Of a DNA stretch of 64,000 nt, positions 16,536-28,556 are shown piece after piece. A program made the position numbers and the translations under genes. Position 1 is the first letter of the stretch; each line of letters opens with the position of its first letter. The notes beneath the pieces were generated by a model. That model was not told the origin of the DNA and did not search any database. It saw nothing but the letters and a program-made list of their open reading frames with translations. Origin of the DNA: Torymus aiolomorphi (Eukaryota; Arthropoda; Insecta; Hymenoptera; Torymidae); the NCBI GenBank assembly GCA_036365515.1, contig CM070873.1, positions 215,931,376 through 215,995,375 of the forward strand, written 5' to 3'.

Positions 16536-17870
16536 GGTTTTTTCATTTTATTAAATGTTCGTAATTATTATTGTAGTTTATTTTTGAATTTATCTTTTAT
16601 TTTGTTTATTATTGTCTTACTTTCATTTTCTCGTTTGAGTATTGTTTATTTTTTTATATTATAATATTTAAATATTTTTCATTTTCTTATTTTATTATAT
16701 TCCCTTTTGCAATGTAATATTTTATTGTAATTTTTTTTTGGTATGATTCTTCATTATAATATTCTTACTTTTATTGTAATACTTTTCGTTTGTTTAGTTA
16801 TTTTTTATTATTATTTTGATTTCTTTATTTTGATAAAAAATGACTTGATTATTTTATACACTGTTTATATCTCTCATATGTTTTCTATTTTGTATTGTGT
16901 AAATTCTCTATTATTTATTTCCCTTCATTCATTTCTTATGTTTTGTTCTTTATTCTTTTTATTTATGTATCAGTATACTTAATATTTATTTTTAAATATC
17001 TTTTATTATTAGTTCAACTATATATTTTTTTGTGTATTATTTATTTGGCAATTTATTTATTTATTTGCCAATTTTATATCTCTATTCTTAATGTTTTTCG
17101 TGTAATTTGATTTCTGATATTCTTATTTCTTGTTTATGTATAATATTTATCCATTCAATGATCATTATTTTGTATTATTATTTCATTTTTCTCCTTCGTG
17201 TTGGATTTGTTTTATTTATTTGTTAACATTTTTATTTTCATATGCCTTATGATTTCAATTATCATTTGTACTAGGCTGTATATATTTTTGTATTTGTATT
17301 TGTTATTTTTCAAAATACTATATTTATTTATGCAATGGTTTTTTAATTAACCAATTTATTATTATTCACTTTTCTCTATCTGTGTTGATCATTATTTTAT
17401 TTCTTTATTTTTCACACAGTATATTATTTTTTTTTATTTATTTGATAATTATTTTTCAATCTTGTAATTGTAGTTTATTATTATGATCTTTTGTTTATAT
17501 ATTGCAATAACTTTCTTTTGTTTTATTATTTTTTCCTTTTTAAATCGTTTTATTATTGATTTTTTTTTTCTCAATTTCTTATTTGAACTAGATCGTTTTT
17601 TATTTTTCACGTAATCTATTTTCATTTGAACATTTCTTTTCACTAACCACCTATTTTTTCGCTTTTATTAATTTTCTTGAAATTATAATATGTTAGTTTG
17701 TTAGTAACTCGACGAGCCGTACACGTTTTTCTTCGTAAGTTTAAACGATCATGCTACAATGATCCTCTCAACTTCTTACTGCATAACGAGAAGCTCGGAA
17801 GCAATTAGTAATAAATTATTAGTATAACCAAATACAATTCGTTTTTCACTATTCCGATCTTATTTTCATA
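16536..17870. other. AT-rich leader of the LTR element
   Basis: Strongly T-rich on the plus strand (about 80% A+T by eye). The open frames are composition effects. This would be the untranslated leader between the primer-binding site and the zinc-knuckle ORF. Confidence 0.5.
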
Positions 17871-17874
17871 TGAA

Positions 17875-18076
17875 TCTAGTGAACTTACGTTCGATTCGTA
17901 CCGGAACCAATGTTACGTTCCGAAAAATAGTTATTTTTATTATTTTATTTTAAACAGTCTAGTGAACTAATGTTCGATTCGTACCGGAACCAATGTTACG
18001 TTCCGAAAAATAGTTATTTTTATTATTTTATTTTAAACAGTCTAGTGAACTAATGTTCGATTTGTACCGGAACCAA
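17875..18076 (-). repeat. 83-bp tandem repeat carrying the primer-binding site
   Basis: Units begin TCTAGTGAACT at about 17,875, 17,958 and 18,041; the last is cut by the LTR. Each contains TTCGATTCGTACCGGAACCA or a close variant, followed by AATGTTA, which resembles the LTR edge. Confidence 0.75.
18056..18076 (-). other. Primer-binding site (tRNA 3' end complement)
   Basis: Directly inside the 5' LTR the minus strand reads TTGGTTCCGGTACAAATCG; from TGG on it is the complement of a tRNA 3' end (GTTCGA T-loop element through CCA). I cannot name the tRNA. Confidence 0.6.
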
Positions 18077-18676
18077 TGTTAAGTCCGGAAATAAGTGAAA
18101 ATAAGTGGTAATTGGTTTAATATAAGTTTATTATATAAAATACGATAATTTATTACCAATACAATCTGCTGGCTTCTGGTAGGTCGAGGTGTTGTGATTT
18201 CAATTACAATTCTTTTTATAATGCTTGCTTTTATAAAGTTACTATAAATAACTTATAAGATCTGCTTACTAGACGAGTAAGGCTTACGATTTCAACTTCT
18301 CAATGTCGTAGAGGTACACGGAGTTCGCCAGGTTTCTTGTACACTGTGACTGATTCGCGTGATACACATCACTTCTTTTATAATACAGAATAATTAGGTT
18401 AAAGATGAGCCCGGTGACAGTAAATCGAGATCATCTTATTTTGCAATGTAAACTTCGTCAGTCGTATACGATTCGGCGGTGGCATTGAGAAATGCTGACC
18501 TTAAAGAGAATATCGTACGTTGTTTTTCGCAAGTGTGATGACCTATTACGTCACGGCGCCGCATGAGCAAAATGCTGTGTTTGTAAAAAATTGCATTCCC
18601 GCTTTTATGTGTCAGGAAATATCTGATACTAATTATGCTTTTTCTTTAAAATGAGAATACGTCTCCGGACGTAACA
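18077..18676 (-). repeat. 5' LTR of the pol-less element
   Basis: 600-bp direct copy of 11,402-12,001. It would hold the promoter for minus-strand transcription of the internal ORF. Confidence 0.85.
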
Positions 18677-18712
18677 GCTGAAACACTTTTAGAATCAGGC
18701 CCCCGCTACAAT

Positions 18713-18910
18713 AAGCGCGTATGCACGCGGACGCACGCGTATGCAACTAGGGAATATCTAGTAATTTTCGATGCAGCCAACGTGAAAAATTTAGTGCCTC
18801 CAAAAAAAGCTGTTCGTTCTCTTCTTTCTTTGGAGGCACTAAATTTTTCGCGTTGGCTACATCGACAATTACTAGATATCTTACGCACGCGTACGCGTGC
18901 ATACGCGCTT
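18713..18910. mobile_element. ~200-bp hairpin element
   Basis: Left arm AAGCGCGTATGCACGCG and on through AGTGCCTCCAAA, right arm the near-perfect inverse ending CGCGTGCATACGCGCTT at 18,910. The two arms meet around a short AAAGCTGTTCG loop region. Adjacent to foldback B. Confidence 0.65.
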
Positions 18911-19151
18911 ATGTATTCGCCTTGTTAAGACCAGCGTCAGCGCCCCTCCTGGCCAAAATTCGAACTGCTTATTAAAGGATAAACACGGCTGATAGCATGA
19001 GCGGTATATGAACCAAAGATTATTTAATTAAAAAATAAAATAAGTAGTGATCCGATAAACGTCTTAAAATCATTTATTGATTTGTCTGATATTATCAGAT
19101 ATATTGGCAATGTAACAAGGCCTTATGTGGAAGGCGAAAGAGTTTATAAGG

Positions 19152-19693
19152 CTAATCACATAATATTTTGTGGGTTATAGCCAAAGAAAGAAATGATTGC
19201 TCAGTAGAGATAATAGCACTGTGCCTAAAAACGTCGGGTTTACAAGAACATTTCACTTTGAGGAATTTGGAATCTGTTTTCTTCAAGTGGCAAAAATTCT
19301 TAAATTCTACAGCTTCATACATTTTTGAAGCTATCTGTTTTAGCTTACCCCACTGTTGTTTTAAATCCGTGCAAGATGCATCTTGAATAATACATGATGG
19401 AGTTCTTAAAAGAATTAACACATTTTATAAGTAAATGGTTTATATATTTACTCATCATTAAGAAAATAAACAAAACAATAATTTTAAACTGACTTGTGAA
19501 GGTGAATTAAAACTGCAACAAAGTGTTTGCATTTGCCCAAAATACCTGCTTTATAAGAGCAACACAATGAATAATAATAACACACAATAATAATGTTAAA
19601 TAATAACACACAATGAATGATATTTTCATCAGTACATACATTTGAAGAGATCTTTACTCTTATTTCATGAGGAGATTCTTGTAAATCCGACAT
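19152..19693 (-). pseudogene. SWIM zinc-finger gene fragment
   Basis: Two minus-strand blocks (19,693-19,484 and 19,421-19,152) look like parts of the insect SWIM-domain family often found beside YqaJ-type nuclease domains. The first has CSYKAGILGKCKHFVAVLIHLHK (only the C...GKCKH part matters: the metal-binding CxC...CxH pattern with one Cys replaced by Tyr). The second has SCTDLKQQWGKLKQ, usual downstream in that family. Stops interrupt the region and a ~95-bp inverted copy of its C-terminal part flanks it at 19,665-19,760. Non-functional remnant. Confidence 0.5.
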
Positions 19694-19786
19694 TTTTAGG
19701 CACAGTGCTATTATCTCTGCTGAGCAATCATTACTTTCTTCTGCTGACCTACAAAATATTATTTATGCTTCGTGTCTCGTTCTCGA

Positions 19787-19902
19787 GATCACTAGGTAGT
19801 ACCGCCAGTGTACACAGATGTTGCCACAAACTTCAGCTATCCCCACTTCTAAAACTCGGCTGCTGGCTCGCCCCGCCAGGCCGGCCGGTCTCTCTCGTCA
19901 TA
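19787..19902 (+). repeat. Dispersed repeat, inverted partner at 29,594-29,709
   Basis: About 116 bp running from GATCACTAGGTAGTACCGCC to CTCTCGTCATA; the copy at 29.6 kb is reverse-oriented and nearly identical. Confidence 0.7.
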
Positions 19903-20299
19903 ACGCTTTTTGTGGGCGTAGAGTGTGCCACGCTTTAGCTACATGGCGGTAGAAGAGAAACCTTCGTTTTTCATCCTTTACGGAAGGATTATTGATGAAG
20001 ATTTCCCGACCGCCGTATTCAACTGTGGAAGCAGATAAATAGTGCTTAACCTTTCGGACGATGTCTCAGATTCAGAATCGTCGTTATTTGGATTAATAGT
20101 AAGTATAAGTTCCAGGACGTTTTTGTGCGGCGGCGTGTTAACACGAGAAGTTATAGACATGCCGCCCAAATCTCAATGGACTGTAGTTATGCATGTGTAA
20201 GAGAAAAGAAAAAATATACTTCTCTTATAAACTGCATAAACTATAGATCTTTATTGTGTTCTTTTTAAGCCGTTAGACGGTTTGGGTTGTAGTCTTTGT

Positions 20300-20490
20300 T
20301 TTACGGCGAGCTTACACGATAGGTGAGACAGGTCGTATGTTTGACATAACCTGTATTATCATGACTACATGATCCTTTGTTTGGCAGTGAGCTCACACGA
20401 GAGGTGAGACAAACTGTACATAACCTGTATTAACATGATCTTTTGTTGGCAGTGAGCTCACACGAGAGGTGAGACAAACTGTACAATTTG
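20300..20490. repeat. ~75-bp tandem repeat, about 3 copies
   Basis: Units contain GAGCTCACACGAGAGGTGAG, a CATAACCTGTATTA block and ATGATC-TTTGTTGGCAGT. The first copy is diverged. Confidence 0.65.
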
Positions 20491-23062
20491 ACTAGAGTTA
20501 TGTAATGCGTCTGGCTACAGACAGCACATAACCTAGATCTGCATATTGCTCTTCCAGATTCGCAAGTGAGTTGATAGATGGCGGCGAGGTAAACAAGAAT
20601 CACAATCTCGCAACGCTAATGCAGCTTATGCTTACAAGAATCTGGTAGAGACAGAGTCTGAAAAGACAAATTAATTTTCAGAAAAACAAGGAAATGTTCG
20701 GAATTTAGTTACCGGTAATTTTCCTTATCTCATTTATAATGAGTAAAAATAAATGATAAGCTTTTTCATTGAGTAAAAGACTATCGGTTTTATGCGATTA
20801 CATTGCCAACTTATTCAAGGAAGAAACTGCCGAACATTTCGACGGTTTTTTCGGTTAAGCGCACTTATATGGCTATGCCCGAATGTACGATTAAAGGAAT
20901 ATAATCTTCCTCCTAATTTCCTCAATGAGTAAGAGGCCGAGAACCATCTCAAGCGAGATACATAAGGGCGATGGGAGGAAAAAAGTCTCTGCACCAGAAA
21001 GAGCAGGTTCGTTTCCCAAATCAGGGTCGATTTTACAGCAATACACAGTTCTCGATCTACTGTTTGTCTCGCTGAATACGAAAGATAGGCGCATGCAGCT
21101 AGTGCTATATAACTCATGTACTGAATGGTCGAGAAGTTTAACCTTAATGCTGCGCCATTGGAGTGTTACATTTTAAAGCATATTCTTAATATATAAAAAC
21201 ATATAGAAATATAAAAATCCTATTCTTGAATTGTCGTCTTATCGATCATGTAAGCAATCGAATAAAATTTTCGAGGAAAAGACAAACACAGGTGTGCGTA
21301 GCGCGCCAGTTAACGTTAGCCATTATGAAAAAAAAAAAGACAAGCCGTAAGGACTGGTTCATCTAAAGAAAATTTTATTTCTAATTTGAAAGCATTTGGC
21401 AAGAGAAACATTGGCGCGTGAAGCGTGCATGAATCTTTCTAGCCTGATCAAAGAATTGATAGAATAAAGTATAAAGGGTGCTTTGCGATCCCGCTCACTT
21501 CCTTTTCAATTTCTTATATATATATATATATATATATATATTGCCAAGCAGTGCGTTGTCATGTTTTTGATGATCGTTAATTCTTTTTTTTTCATAAAAT
21601 AGTACGATTCAAGATTATATCAATCGATTGCGAAATAAATTATTGAAAACAAAAAATAAATAAATAAATAAACATTTGTGTGCATAGCACTCCAATTAAC
21701 GCAAAATTATATAATAATTACTTTGATTATAATATTGTAATAAAAAGGTAATTGTAAATGCATAGCATCAGATTCTTTAGAACGTTTTGAAAACAGGCTG
21801 ACGTTCGTTGGTTATTATACTGGTCGTATATATGTAAATCAAAATGTGTCAAAATTTTAATTTTAAGTTAATTAACGATAATTATCGTGGTTTAATTTAG
21901 AGCCTTTCAATATGGATTATCAACTTACAAATAATAATTATATTATTATAAAGAGTATAATTTATTCTTTACTCATATATATTACTGATAATGTTTTTAG
22001 TCAATTCTGACTAGATCCGTTGGGAGCAAGGAAGAAAATAAATCTCCCAAGATGTTAAATATTTGCGACGTTTCGTCGACGGATTTGTTGACCGTGAATA
22101 CGATTAACAACTTAGATCATATTTATTACTCATTAGCTAAGGCTATATACATTTAAGGTTATTTATATATTTTTCATATTTATTAATCAACCAAGATATC
22201 ATAATCTTAAATTTTTTACTTTAAGTATTTGTTACGCTACTTAAAGTATATATACTGCCTAATTTCTTACTGACCTATGATATGGGTTCGAGTAATCGAT
22301 GAATATTCAATTGTAGTTGATGTCTAGGTCTTATAAAGGCGTTTTTAACAACCCCTTCAAGATTCTTACAAAGTGATATGGATAAACTATTATTTGAATC
22401 AAGTAACTGGTAGTCTCAGTCAACACCAAATCTATATCAAAATGTTATTTCAATGCTTTAGTTCGTCTAAATTTTTCTATAAAGGTAAAATATCAGGTGA
22501 ATTACAGTAGATTTTTCGTTTATATACTGGAAAAAAAAAATTTTCCAATTGAATCATTTAAATACATTTTATTGAAAGAAATAGTAATTGAAAGAATTGA
22601 GGCGTCATTGAAGTTATTACACGACTCATTAATTCAAATATATATAATGATTGTCTTAATATTATAATTCTCTTCATTTAATATTTTTGTATCACATTGT
22701 GATTAAATATTTCATTGTCAGAAATAAATTCTTCTCTCAGTGTAGGTAAAAGAAACCAAATTAATTTAGTTATTATTTGAATTGGAACTTTTCCTCCTTA
22801 TTCAAGTAAAATAGAACGATAGTAGTGTCTATCCGTAATCTGACTTTAGTATTACTAAATACTTAGTATTTTGTGTATTTAATCAATATATATTTATATA
22901 AGAAAAAACCTCGCGAGTTTGTGTGATAATTTAACATAATTATAATTCTTTTTTATGATTACAAAATTCTAAAGAAATATCGTACATAGTCTTAGAGAAC
23001 AAAGATATTCTACAAAAGTATGAGGTACGGTTGATTTCAGTTGGGTTAATCAAATTATTAAG

Positions 23063-23064
<2 letters not shown>
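20491..23064. other. AT-rich region without recognisable genes
   Basis: Open frames at 20,815-21,176 overlap on opposite strands and match nothing I know. An (AT)n run lies at about 21,516-21,540. Nothing else supported. Confidence 0.5.

Positions 23065-23131
<67 letters not shown>
23065..23131. repeat. (TAA)n microsatellite, 5' side of the R1-type element
   Basis: About 22 uninterrupted AAT units end where the GC-rich retrotransposon begins; more TAA units resume after its poly-A tail at 28,552. Confidence 0.9.
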
Positions 23132-23133
<2 letters not shown>

Positions 23134-23878
23134 GGCTGTCATAGTCTGTAAAGGGGTAACCCGATACAGGTAAATCCTCAACCTCCACGTCCACGTACGT
23201 GACAGCTGGAAACGTCTTCTGTCGCGTCAATGCTTCCAACAGCAACGCTACAACAGAAACGGCTGACGGAGGCTCTGGGTCACGGGTTACACCCTTCCCG
23301 TGTGGGGCGCGGAGCCTAAAAAAGGGAACCTCCGAGCTTCATTAAGCGAGAAGGGAAAAAGAGTCAAGAATAGTGGTACCTGACTCTGCTACAGCCACTC
23401 ATCACAAAGAAAGAAACACACAACACCTCTAACACGCAGTACACTGACAGACGAACACGCACGACACTTGCACAGCAGAACCTTTGGACGACGGACTACG
23501 AGCTTCGCTGTGCTGGCTTGCGGTCCCGCAACCCCGGCCCGCAGAGGGTACACCGGATAAAACCAGTCCGGCCGCCATCGGATAGTGGCCGGAGCGCTCC
23601 TGGGCCGCCGGTAGTGAGGGGCCCGAACCCTGCATTAACCAGCAGGGAGGCTGCCCTGCATAACGGTGTATAATCTCGCTCTCGTATCAGTGCCGGGTGG
23701 TTCCCGGGTGGGACGCTGCTGCGGGGTGCGGGGGCTCCATCGAGGCCACTGCGGCCTACCGGGGTGGCGGAACTTCCCGGAAGTACGCCGGCGGATGCCC
23801 CTGATCCTAGGCCGAAGGTACTCTGACCAACACAACACAACCCACACGAAGTTAGTTTTCAGGAGAGTAAAAAACAAA

Positions 23879-25261
23879 ATGCAAGACAAAAGTACAGAAA
23901 ACGCAGTTAGAGCGCAAACTGCATCGGGTGTCCGCCCAACACCGAGTACCTGACACCAGGCAACACTCAGGAGATCAGACATAGAACAGCCAGCACGTCA
24001 AGCTTTTATAGCGCCATCAGCGACGCTAGCACCTCTGGCACGTCGCCTGACGACGTCACAGGGCCCTCCAACTTGGAGCACGAGGTAGACAAAACCGTAA
24101 GCAGCATGCTGGCTGAGATTAAAATAATGGAGAGAGCAACGGAGAAGCAGAAGAACATCTCCAAAGATGTTAAAGAGGGGCTGAAGACGCTCAGGGCTCT
24201 GCTGGCGGTACTCCAAACCGCACGCGAAGAAGCCAAGAGGAAGGCCCGTACAATCAGGCTTCCCAAACGGCGTAGAGGTGCAGGGGACAGTCCAGAATCA
24301 CAGCCTGAGACCCAAAAAACCAAGAAGAAGAAGACTGCCAGCAACATCCAACGCCCCCAAATCCATGCAGGTATCAGACGACAGAGGGGACCTGGTTGAA
24401 ACCCAAGTAGGCACAGGTGAAAATCCCCAAGAAGGCTGGAAAACTATGGAGAACAAAAAGAAGAAAAAGAAGAAAAAAGCAATGGGGGGCCCCAGACCGC
24501 CACTACGTCCAAACTGCAAGGCCTCTAAACAACGGGGCGGCGTAGTGCTAATCGTGCCCAAAGACGGCAAGACCTTCGTGGACGTGGTGCAGACGCTACG
24601 TACGGTTGACACCTCTGATAACAACCTCCAAATCAGAGGAGTCACAAAGACGAAGGGCGGCGCCGCACTAGTACGCACCAAAGGAGATGGAAGCACCCAC
24701 GGAAACCTGAGTGGATGTCTCCTGGAGATGCTAGGCGAACAGGGGACAATCAAGGACATGACCCGAAAAGTGACCCTGGAGATACTGGACCTGGATTGCC
24801 TTACAGATACTGACGAAGAAGTACGAATCGCACTAGACGGAGTACTGAACCCGGGCGCGGATAGACGGGTCTCGGTCCTCGGGCCAAACAGCCGAGGACA
24901 GAAGATGGCTATCTGCGAGCTCGGAGACCGAGACGCGACACGGCTACTCGAGATGGGACGTATAAAGATAGGGTTTGTCAGCTGCCGAGTGAGGACCCGA
25001 CTGATGGTGCCGAGATGCTACAAGTGTCTCGGCTACGGCCATTACCGTACAAACTGTAAAGGACCGGACAGACGCGACTGCTGTTGGAAGTGTGGAAAAA
25101 ATGGACACAGGGCTGGGGCCTGCACGGGTGCTCCCCTCTGTTTCTTGTGCCCATCACAGGAAGGCGGAGGGGCAGCGCACGTTCCGGGCACGGCGCTCTG
25201 CACCGCATTCAAAACAGCGCTGACGGAGGCAAGAGCGAGACAGAGGACCGTTCGCACTTAA
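23879..25261 (+). pseudogene. Retrotransposon ORF1 (Gag-like), two frame breaks
   Basis: Begins at the ATG at 23,879. The reading frame changes near 23,950 and again in 24,290-24,400. The middle block (24,073-24,399) is a Glu/Lys-rich probable coiled coil. The last block (24,278-25,261) has a poly-Lys stretch, the usual R1/I-type Gag core and three zinc knuckles near its end: CYKCLGYGHYRTNC, CWKCGKNGHRAGAC, and a longer CFLC...H...C. In this family ORF1 binds the element's RNA and helps deliver it to the target. The stop at 25,259 lies just before the start of ORF2. Confidence 0.7.
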
Positions 25262-25274
25262 CAAGACGACGACA

Positions 25275-28259
25275 GTGCTCCAAGGCAACTTGAACGGCAG
25301 TAGCCTGGCTCATGCCTTACTGCCCCAGCTTGCCGAGGAGATGAACGCGGACGTTATAATGATAAGCGAGCCGTACAGAGACAGAGACAGCCCGACTTGG
25401 TTCGTTAATACCTCCCGTTCTGCGGCGCTGTGGTTCCGGGGCGGGCCAGGTCGCGTATCACAAGCCAAGGGAGGGGCGAGGACTACGTCTGGGCGCGGGT
25501 GTCTGATGTGACGTATGTCAGCGTGTATCTTACTCCGAACTGTAGCGCCGCGGAGTTCGAACGAAAGGTGGCGGCCCTCGAGGACGCGCTTAGGGGCATC
25601 CCCGGCCCCGTTATCTTCGCGGGGACGTTAACGCCAGAGCCATTGAGTGGGGCATGACGACGACGAACAAACGTGGACGGCTGCTGTTGGAATTGGCCGC
25701 GAGGCTAGACCTAACAGTAGCAAACGTGGGACAGGCGACGACATACAGGAGACCCGGCTATGGCGCATCCATCCCAGACGTGACCTTTGTGCCGACTGGA
25801 CTTCTCCGAAATGTCGAGGGTGGCGGGTGTTCGAGGGCTACACGGCCAGCGACCACCAGTACATCATCTTCGGAGTGACCGACAAAGCACAGAACAGAAC
25901 AGGGACCGCCCAAACTCCCGCGGGATGGAACATGAAAAAACTAGACGTTGACAAACTGACGGCACAGCTGGACAGTGAACCGGACCCGACAACGGCGATC
26001 CCTCGCGGCATCGGTGGTAGGGAAAAGGCTGAAAAGCTAACAGAGGAAACGTCGGGGCTCTTGAGACGGCTCTGTGACGCCTCTATGCCAAGAAAACGGA
26101 CGAGACGTGACAAAGAACCGGTGTACTGGTGGACCGAAGATATCGCGCGCCTCCGACGCGAATGCCTATGGCTCCGACGGAGGGCCCAGCGCGCCCGCAA
26201 CAAAGCGGACGCGATGGCCCACTCGGAGGAGTACCGGGTAGCGCGCAAAGAACTGAGGCGCGCTATCAATGACAGTAAAAAGGAAAGTTGGACCAAACTG
26301 ATTAACGAGGTGGACTCAGACCCTTGGGGAGCGGGTTACAAGATCGTCACCCGCAACCTGAGAGGCAACAATCCACCGGTAGTCAGGGACGAAGAAACGA
26401 TGGACAGAATCATTGACGGACTCTTCCCTACACACTTTGAACAAGGGTGGGGGGGCGACGATACTAGCGGCGACGAGGTGCATGAGTTCACCCGGGGTGA
26501 GCTCAGCTTGGCTGTTGCGCAGCTCCCGGCGGGGAAGGCACCAGGTCCGGACGGTATTCCAGCGGAAATCCTCGGGATTGTTGCAAAACGACGCCCGGGG
26601 ATACTCCTGAACCTATATAATACATGCCTGGCGGAGGGCGTGTTCAGCAAAGATTGGAAGACGGCGCGACTGATCCTCATTGACAAAGGAAAGGGTGGGG
26701 ACCCGGACTCGCCGTCATCCTACAGACCGCTGAGCTTGCTGAATACACTTGGCAAGCTCTTCGAAATGCTCCTGAGACCGCGAATCCAACAGGCGGTTCG
26801 GGACGCTGGCGGCCTGAACGACAGACAGTACGGGTTCAGACAAGGACGGTCGACGATAGGAGCGATCCAAAAAGTGATCGACTCCTTTGATAGAGCACAG
26901 ACTAGACCCCACAAGAACAGGCCAATAGTGCTCATGGCAACACTCGACGTACGAAACGCTTTCAATTCGGTGAGGTGGACGGACATCGTGCGGGCATTCT
27001 CCGACGCTTTCCCGCTGCCCCCATACCTTCTCCGAATCCTCAAGGACTATCTACGAGACCGTTACATTACGTACGGGACGCAGACTGGGGTTAAGAAAAG
27101 AAAAATGACGGCGGGAGTAGCGCAGGGCTCGATCCTTGGCCCCGACATTTGGAACGTAGGTTACGATGAGGTGTTGGATCTTCCGATGCCGCCAGGGGTC
27201 TATCTGGTCGGCTACGCAGACGATCTGGTCATCGTCATCACGACCAAGGATACACAACTGGCTCAGATGAGGCTGACCCAAGCCATGAGACGGGTGGACG
27301 AATGGATGCAAAGCCGGGGACTACAGCTGGCCATGCAAAAGACGGAGTTACTATACCTAACTAGGAAACGGATAGACACGACGATACCCATGACGGTGGG
27401 GACGTCCGTTGTGCATCCTGGACGGTCCGCCAAATACCTGGGGGTGACCCTGGATACGAGGATGGCCTTCTGGCCGCACATACATGGCGTCGCTGAGAGA
27501 GCGGCATTAAAGACCGCCGCCCTCGCCCGCCTCATGGCAAATACGAAGGGACCGAGACCGAGCGTACGACGACTGCTTATGACAGTGACCAACTCGATGC
27601 TCCTTTATGGGGCCGAGATATGGGCGGACGCGACGCGAATAGAGAAGTACCGCAAAAAGATCGCGGCGGTACAAAGACTGGGAGCGCTGCGAATCGCGTG
27701 CGCGTACCGCACCGTCGCAGAGGTGGCGGTACTAGTGATCGCAGGGGTTGTCCCAGTAGACCTTCTCGCTCTCGAGCGGAAGAGGATCTACGAGTACAGC
27801 GAAGAAAGGGGAAGAGCGAGGGCCTCCATAGACGCACGGACGACGACGCTGACATCCTGGCAAACGCGATGGACAGACAGCGACAAAGCCAAGTGGACGA
27901 GACGCCTCATAACGGACGTGCGACTCTGGCATAAGAGAGGAGCTGGGGAGGTGAATTTTTACCTGACCCAGTTCCTATCCGGACACGGATACTTCCGCCA
28001 GTATCTGCATCGGATGGGGAAGGTAACGACCCCGTCCTGCAGGTACTGCGGACATAATAGAGACGACGCGGAGCACACATTTTTCGTGTGCCCCCGCTGG
28101 ATAGTCGCGAGACACAGACTACAGACGAAGACAGGTGACATCACACCGGAGAACGTCGTGACACTGATGCTGTCAAGCAAAGAAAACTGGGACGACATAG
28201 CACGCTACGTGACTCACGTACTACAAGGCAAAAAGACTGACGGTTGCCTTGAAAACTGA
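25275..28259 (+). pseudogene. Retrotransposon ORF2: endonuclease and reverse transcriptase
   Basis: The endonuclease (25,275-25,870) is spread over three frames: NLNGSSLAHALLP and SEPYRDRDSPTW first, VSVYLTPNCSAAEF next, then a block with the DVNAR-type motif and TTYRRPGYGASIPD. Frame changes fall near 25,440, 25,630 and 25,800-25,830, all next to G runs. The long frame 25,647-28,259 carries TASDHQYI (endonuclease end) and the reverse transcriptase: SYRPLSLLNTLGK, RQYGFRQGRST, TLDVRNAFNSV, GVAQGSILGP and the catalytic GYADDLVIV. It ends with the CRYCGH...HTFFVCPRW zinc motif. ORF2 nicks target DNA and copies the RNA onto it. Confidence 0.85.
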
Positions 28260-28518
28260 TACAGAAGACGAAAAACAGACAGACGAGACAAGATATATAA
28301 GATTGCCGTAGGGCATAGAAACGCCGACCGGTCCGAAGTAATGTGTATAACAGTTCCGGACCGGATTCCGGTGAACGCCGCGGGAAAGGTTTTGGGTGTT
28401 TAGGGGTAGAAATCCCTCACACCGCGGAGCCCGGCGCTTCGTGATGGTCTTAGTGGGTCCCCTCCATGCTGTAAGAAAGGACGGGGGCCTCGGAAGATTT
28501 ACCTATTACCTCGGAAAA
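28260..28518 (+). other. 3' UTR of the R1-type element
   Basis: GC-rich to 28,515, followed by about 35 A residues and then TAA/CAA units to about 28,600. Confidence 0.6.
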
Positions 28519-28519
28519 A

Positions 28520-28556
<37 letters not shown>

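Larger units (their letters stand above)
11402..18676 (-). mobile_element. LTR retroelement without pol, 7,275 bp
   Basis: Two 600-bp direct repeats (11,402-12,001 and 18,077-18,676), TG...CA bounded and apparently identical by eye, enclose 6.1 kb. A 4-bp target duplication GCTG flanks the element (11,398-11,401 and 18,677-18,680). Orientation is minus: a primer-binding site follows the LTR at 18,076 leftwards and a polypurine tract abuts the other LTR at 12,002. The only sizeable ORF encodes ten zinc knuckles plus low-complexity tails. I see no reverse transcriptase, RNase H, integrase or protease, so the element is probably mobilised in trans. Confidence 0.85.
11015..18704. mobile_element. 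Foldback element B, split by an LTR element
   Basis: Starts GGGGCCTGATTTTAAAAGTG directly after element A and ends with the inverse (CACTTTTAGAATCAGGCCCC) at 18,704. Arms contain repeated GTGTCGGATCGAGACAAGGC blocks, inverted about 11,130-11,340. The right arm is interrupted between 11,401 and 18,677 by the LTR element; the two pieces make a foldback of about 0.41 kb. The two tandem foldbacks share the terminal GGGGCCTGATT. Confidence 0.7.
23132..28551 (+). mobile_element. R1-type non-LTR retrotransposon in (TAA)n
   Basis: About 5.4 kb, GC-rich against an AT-rich background. Layout: 5' UTR (23,132-23,878), a Gag-like ORF1 with three zinc knuckles, an ORF2 with apurinic-type endonuclease, reverse transcriptase and C-terminal CCHC, a 260-bp 3' UTR and poly-A (28,520-28,554). 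It is full length in structure but carries about five frame breaks, so it is inactive unless these are consensus errors. R1-clade assignment rests on domain order, the three-knuckle ORF1 and the CRYCGHNRDDAEHTFFVC C-terminus. Confidence 0.85.

Noticed and set aside
12046..17870. Hidden pol domain in the LTR element
   Set aside because: I looked for reverse transcriptase, RNase H, integrase and protease motifs on both strands and found none; the sequence is mostly low-complexity AT.
17875..18076. Regular repeats considered as a CRISPR-like array
   Set aside because: The 83-bp units are directly tandem without unique spacers, carry a retroelement primer site and lie in an animal genome.
20815..21176. 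Possible small gene near 20.9 kb
   Set aside because: Frames of similar length overlap on opposite strands and no motif is recognisable.
23132..23878. Frames of about 115 codons in the 5' part of the R1-type element
   Set aside because: Overlapping on both strands in GC-rich 5' UTR; no Gag or enzyme motif.
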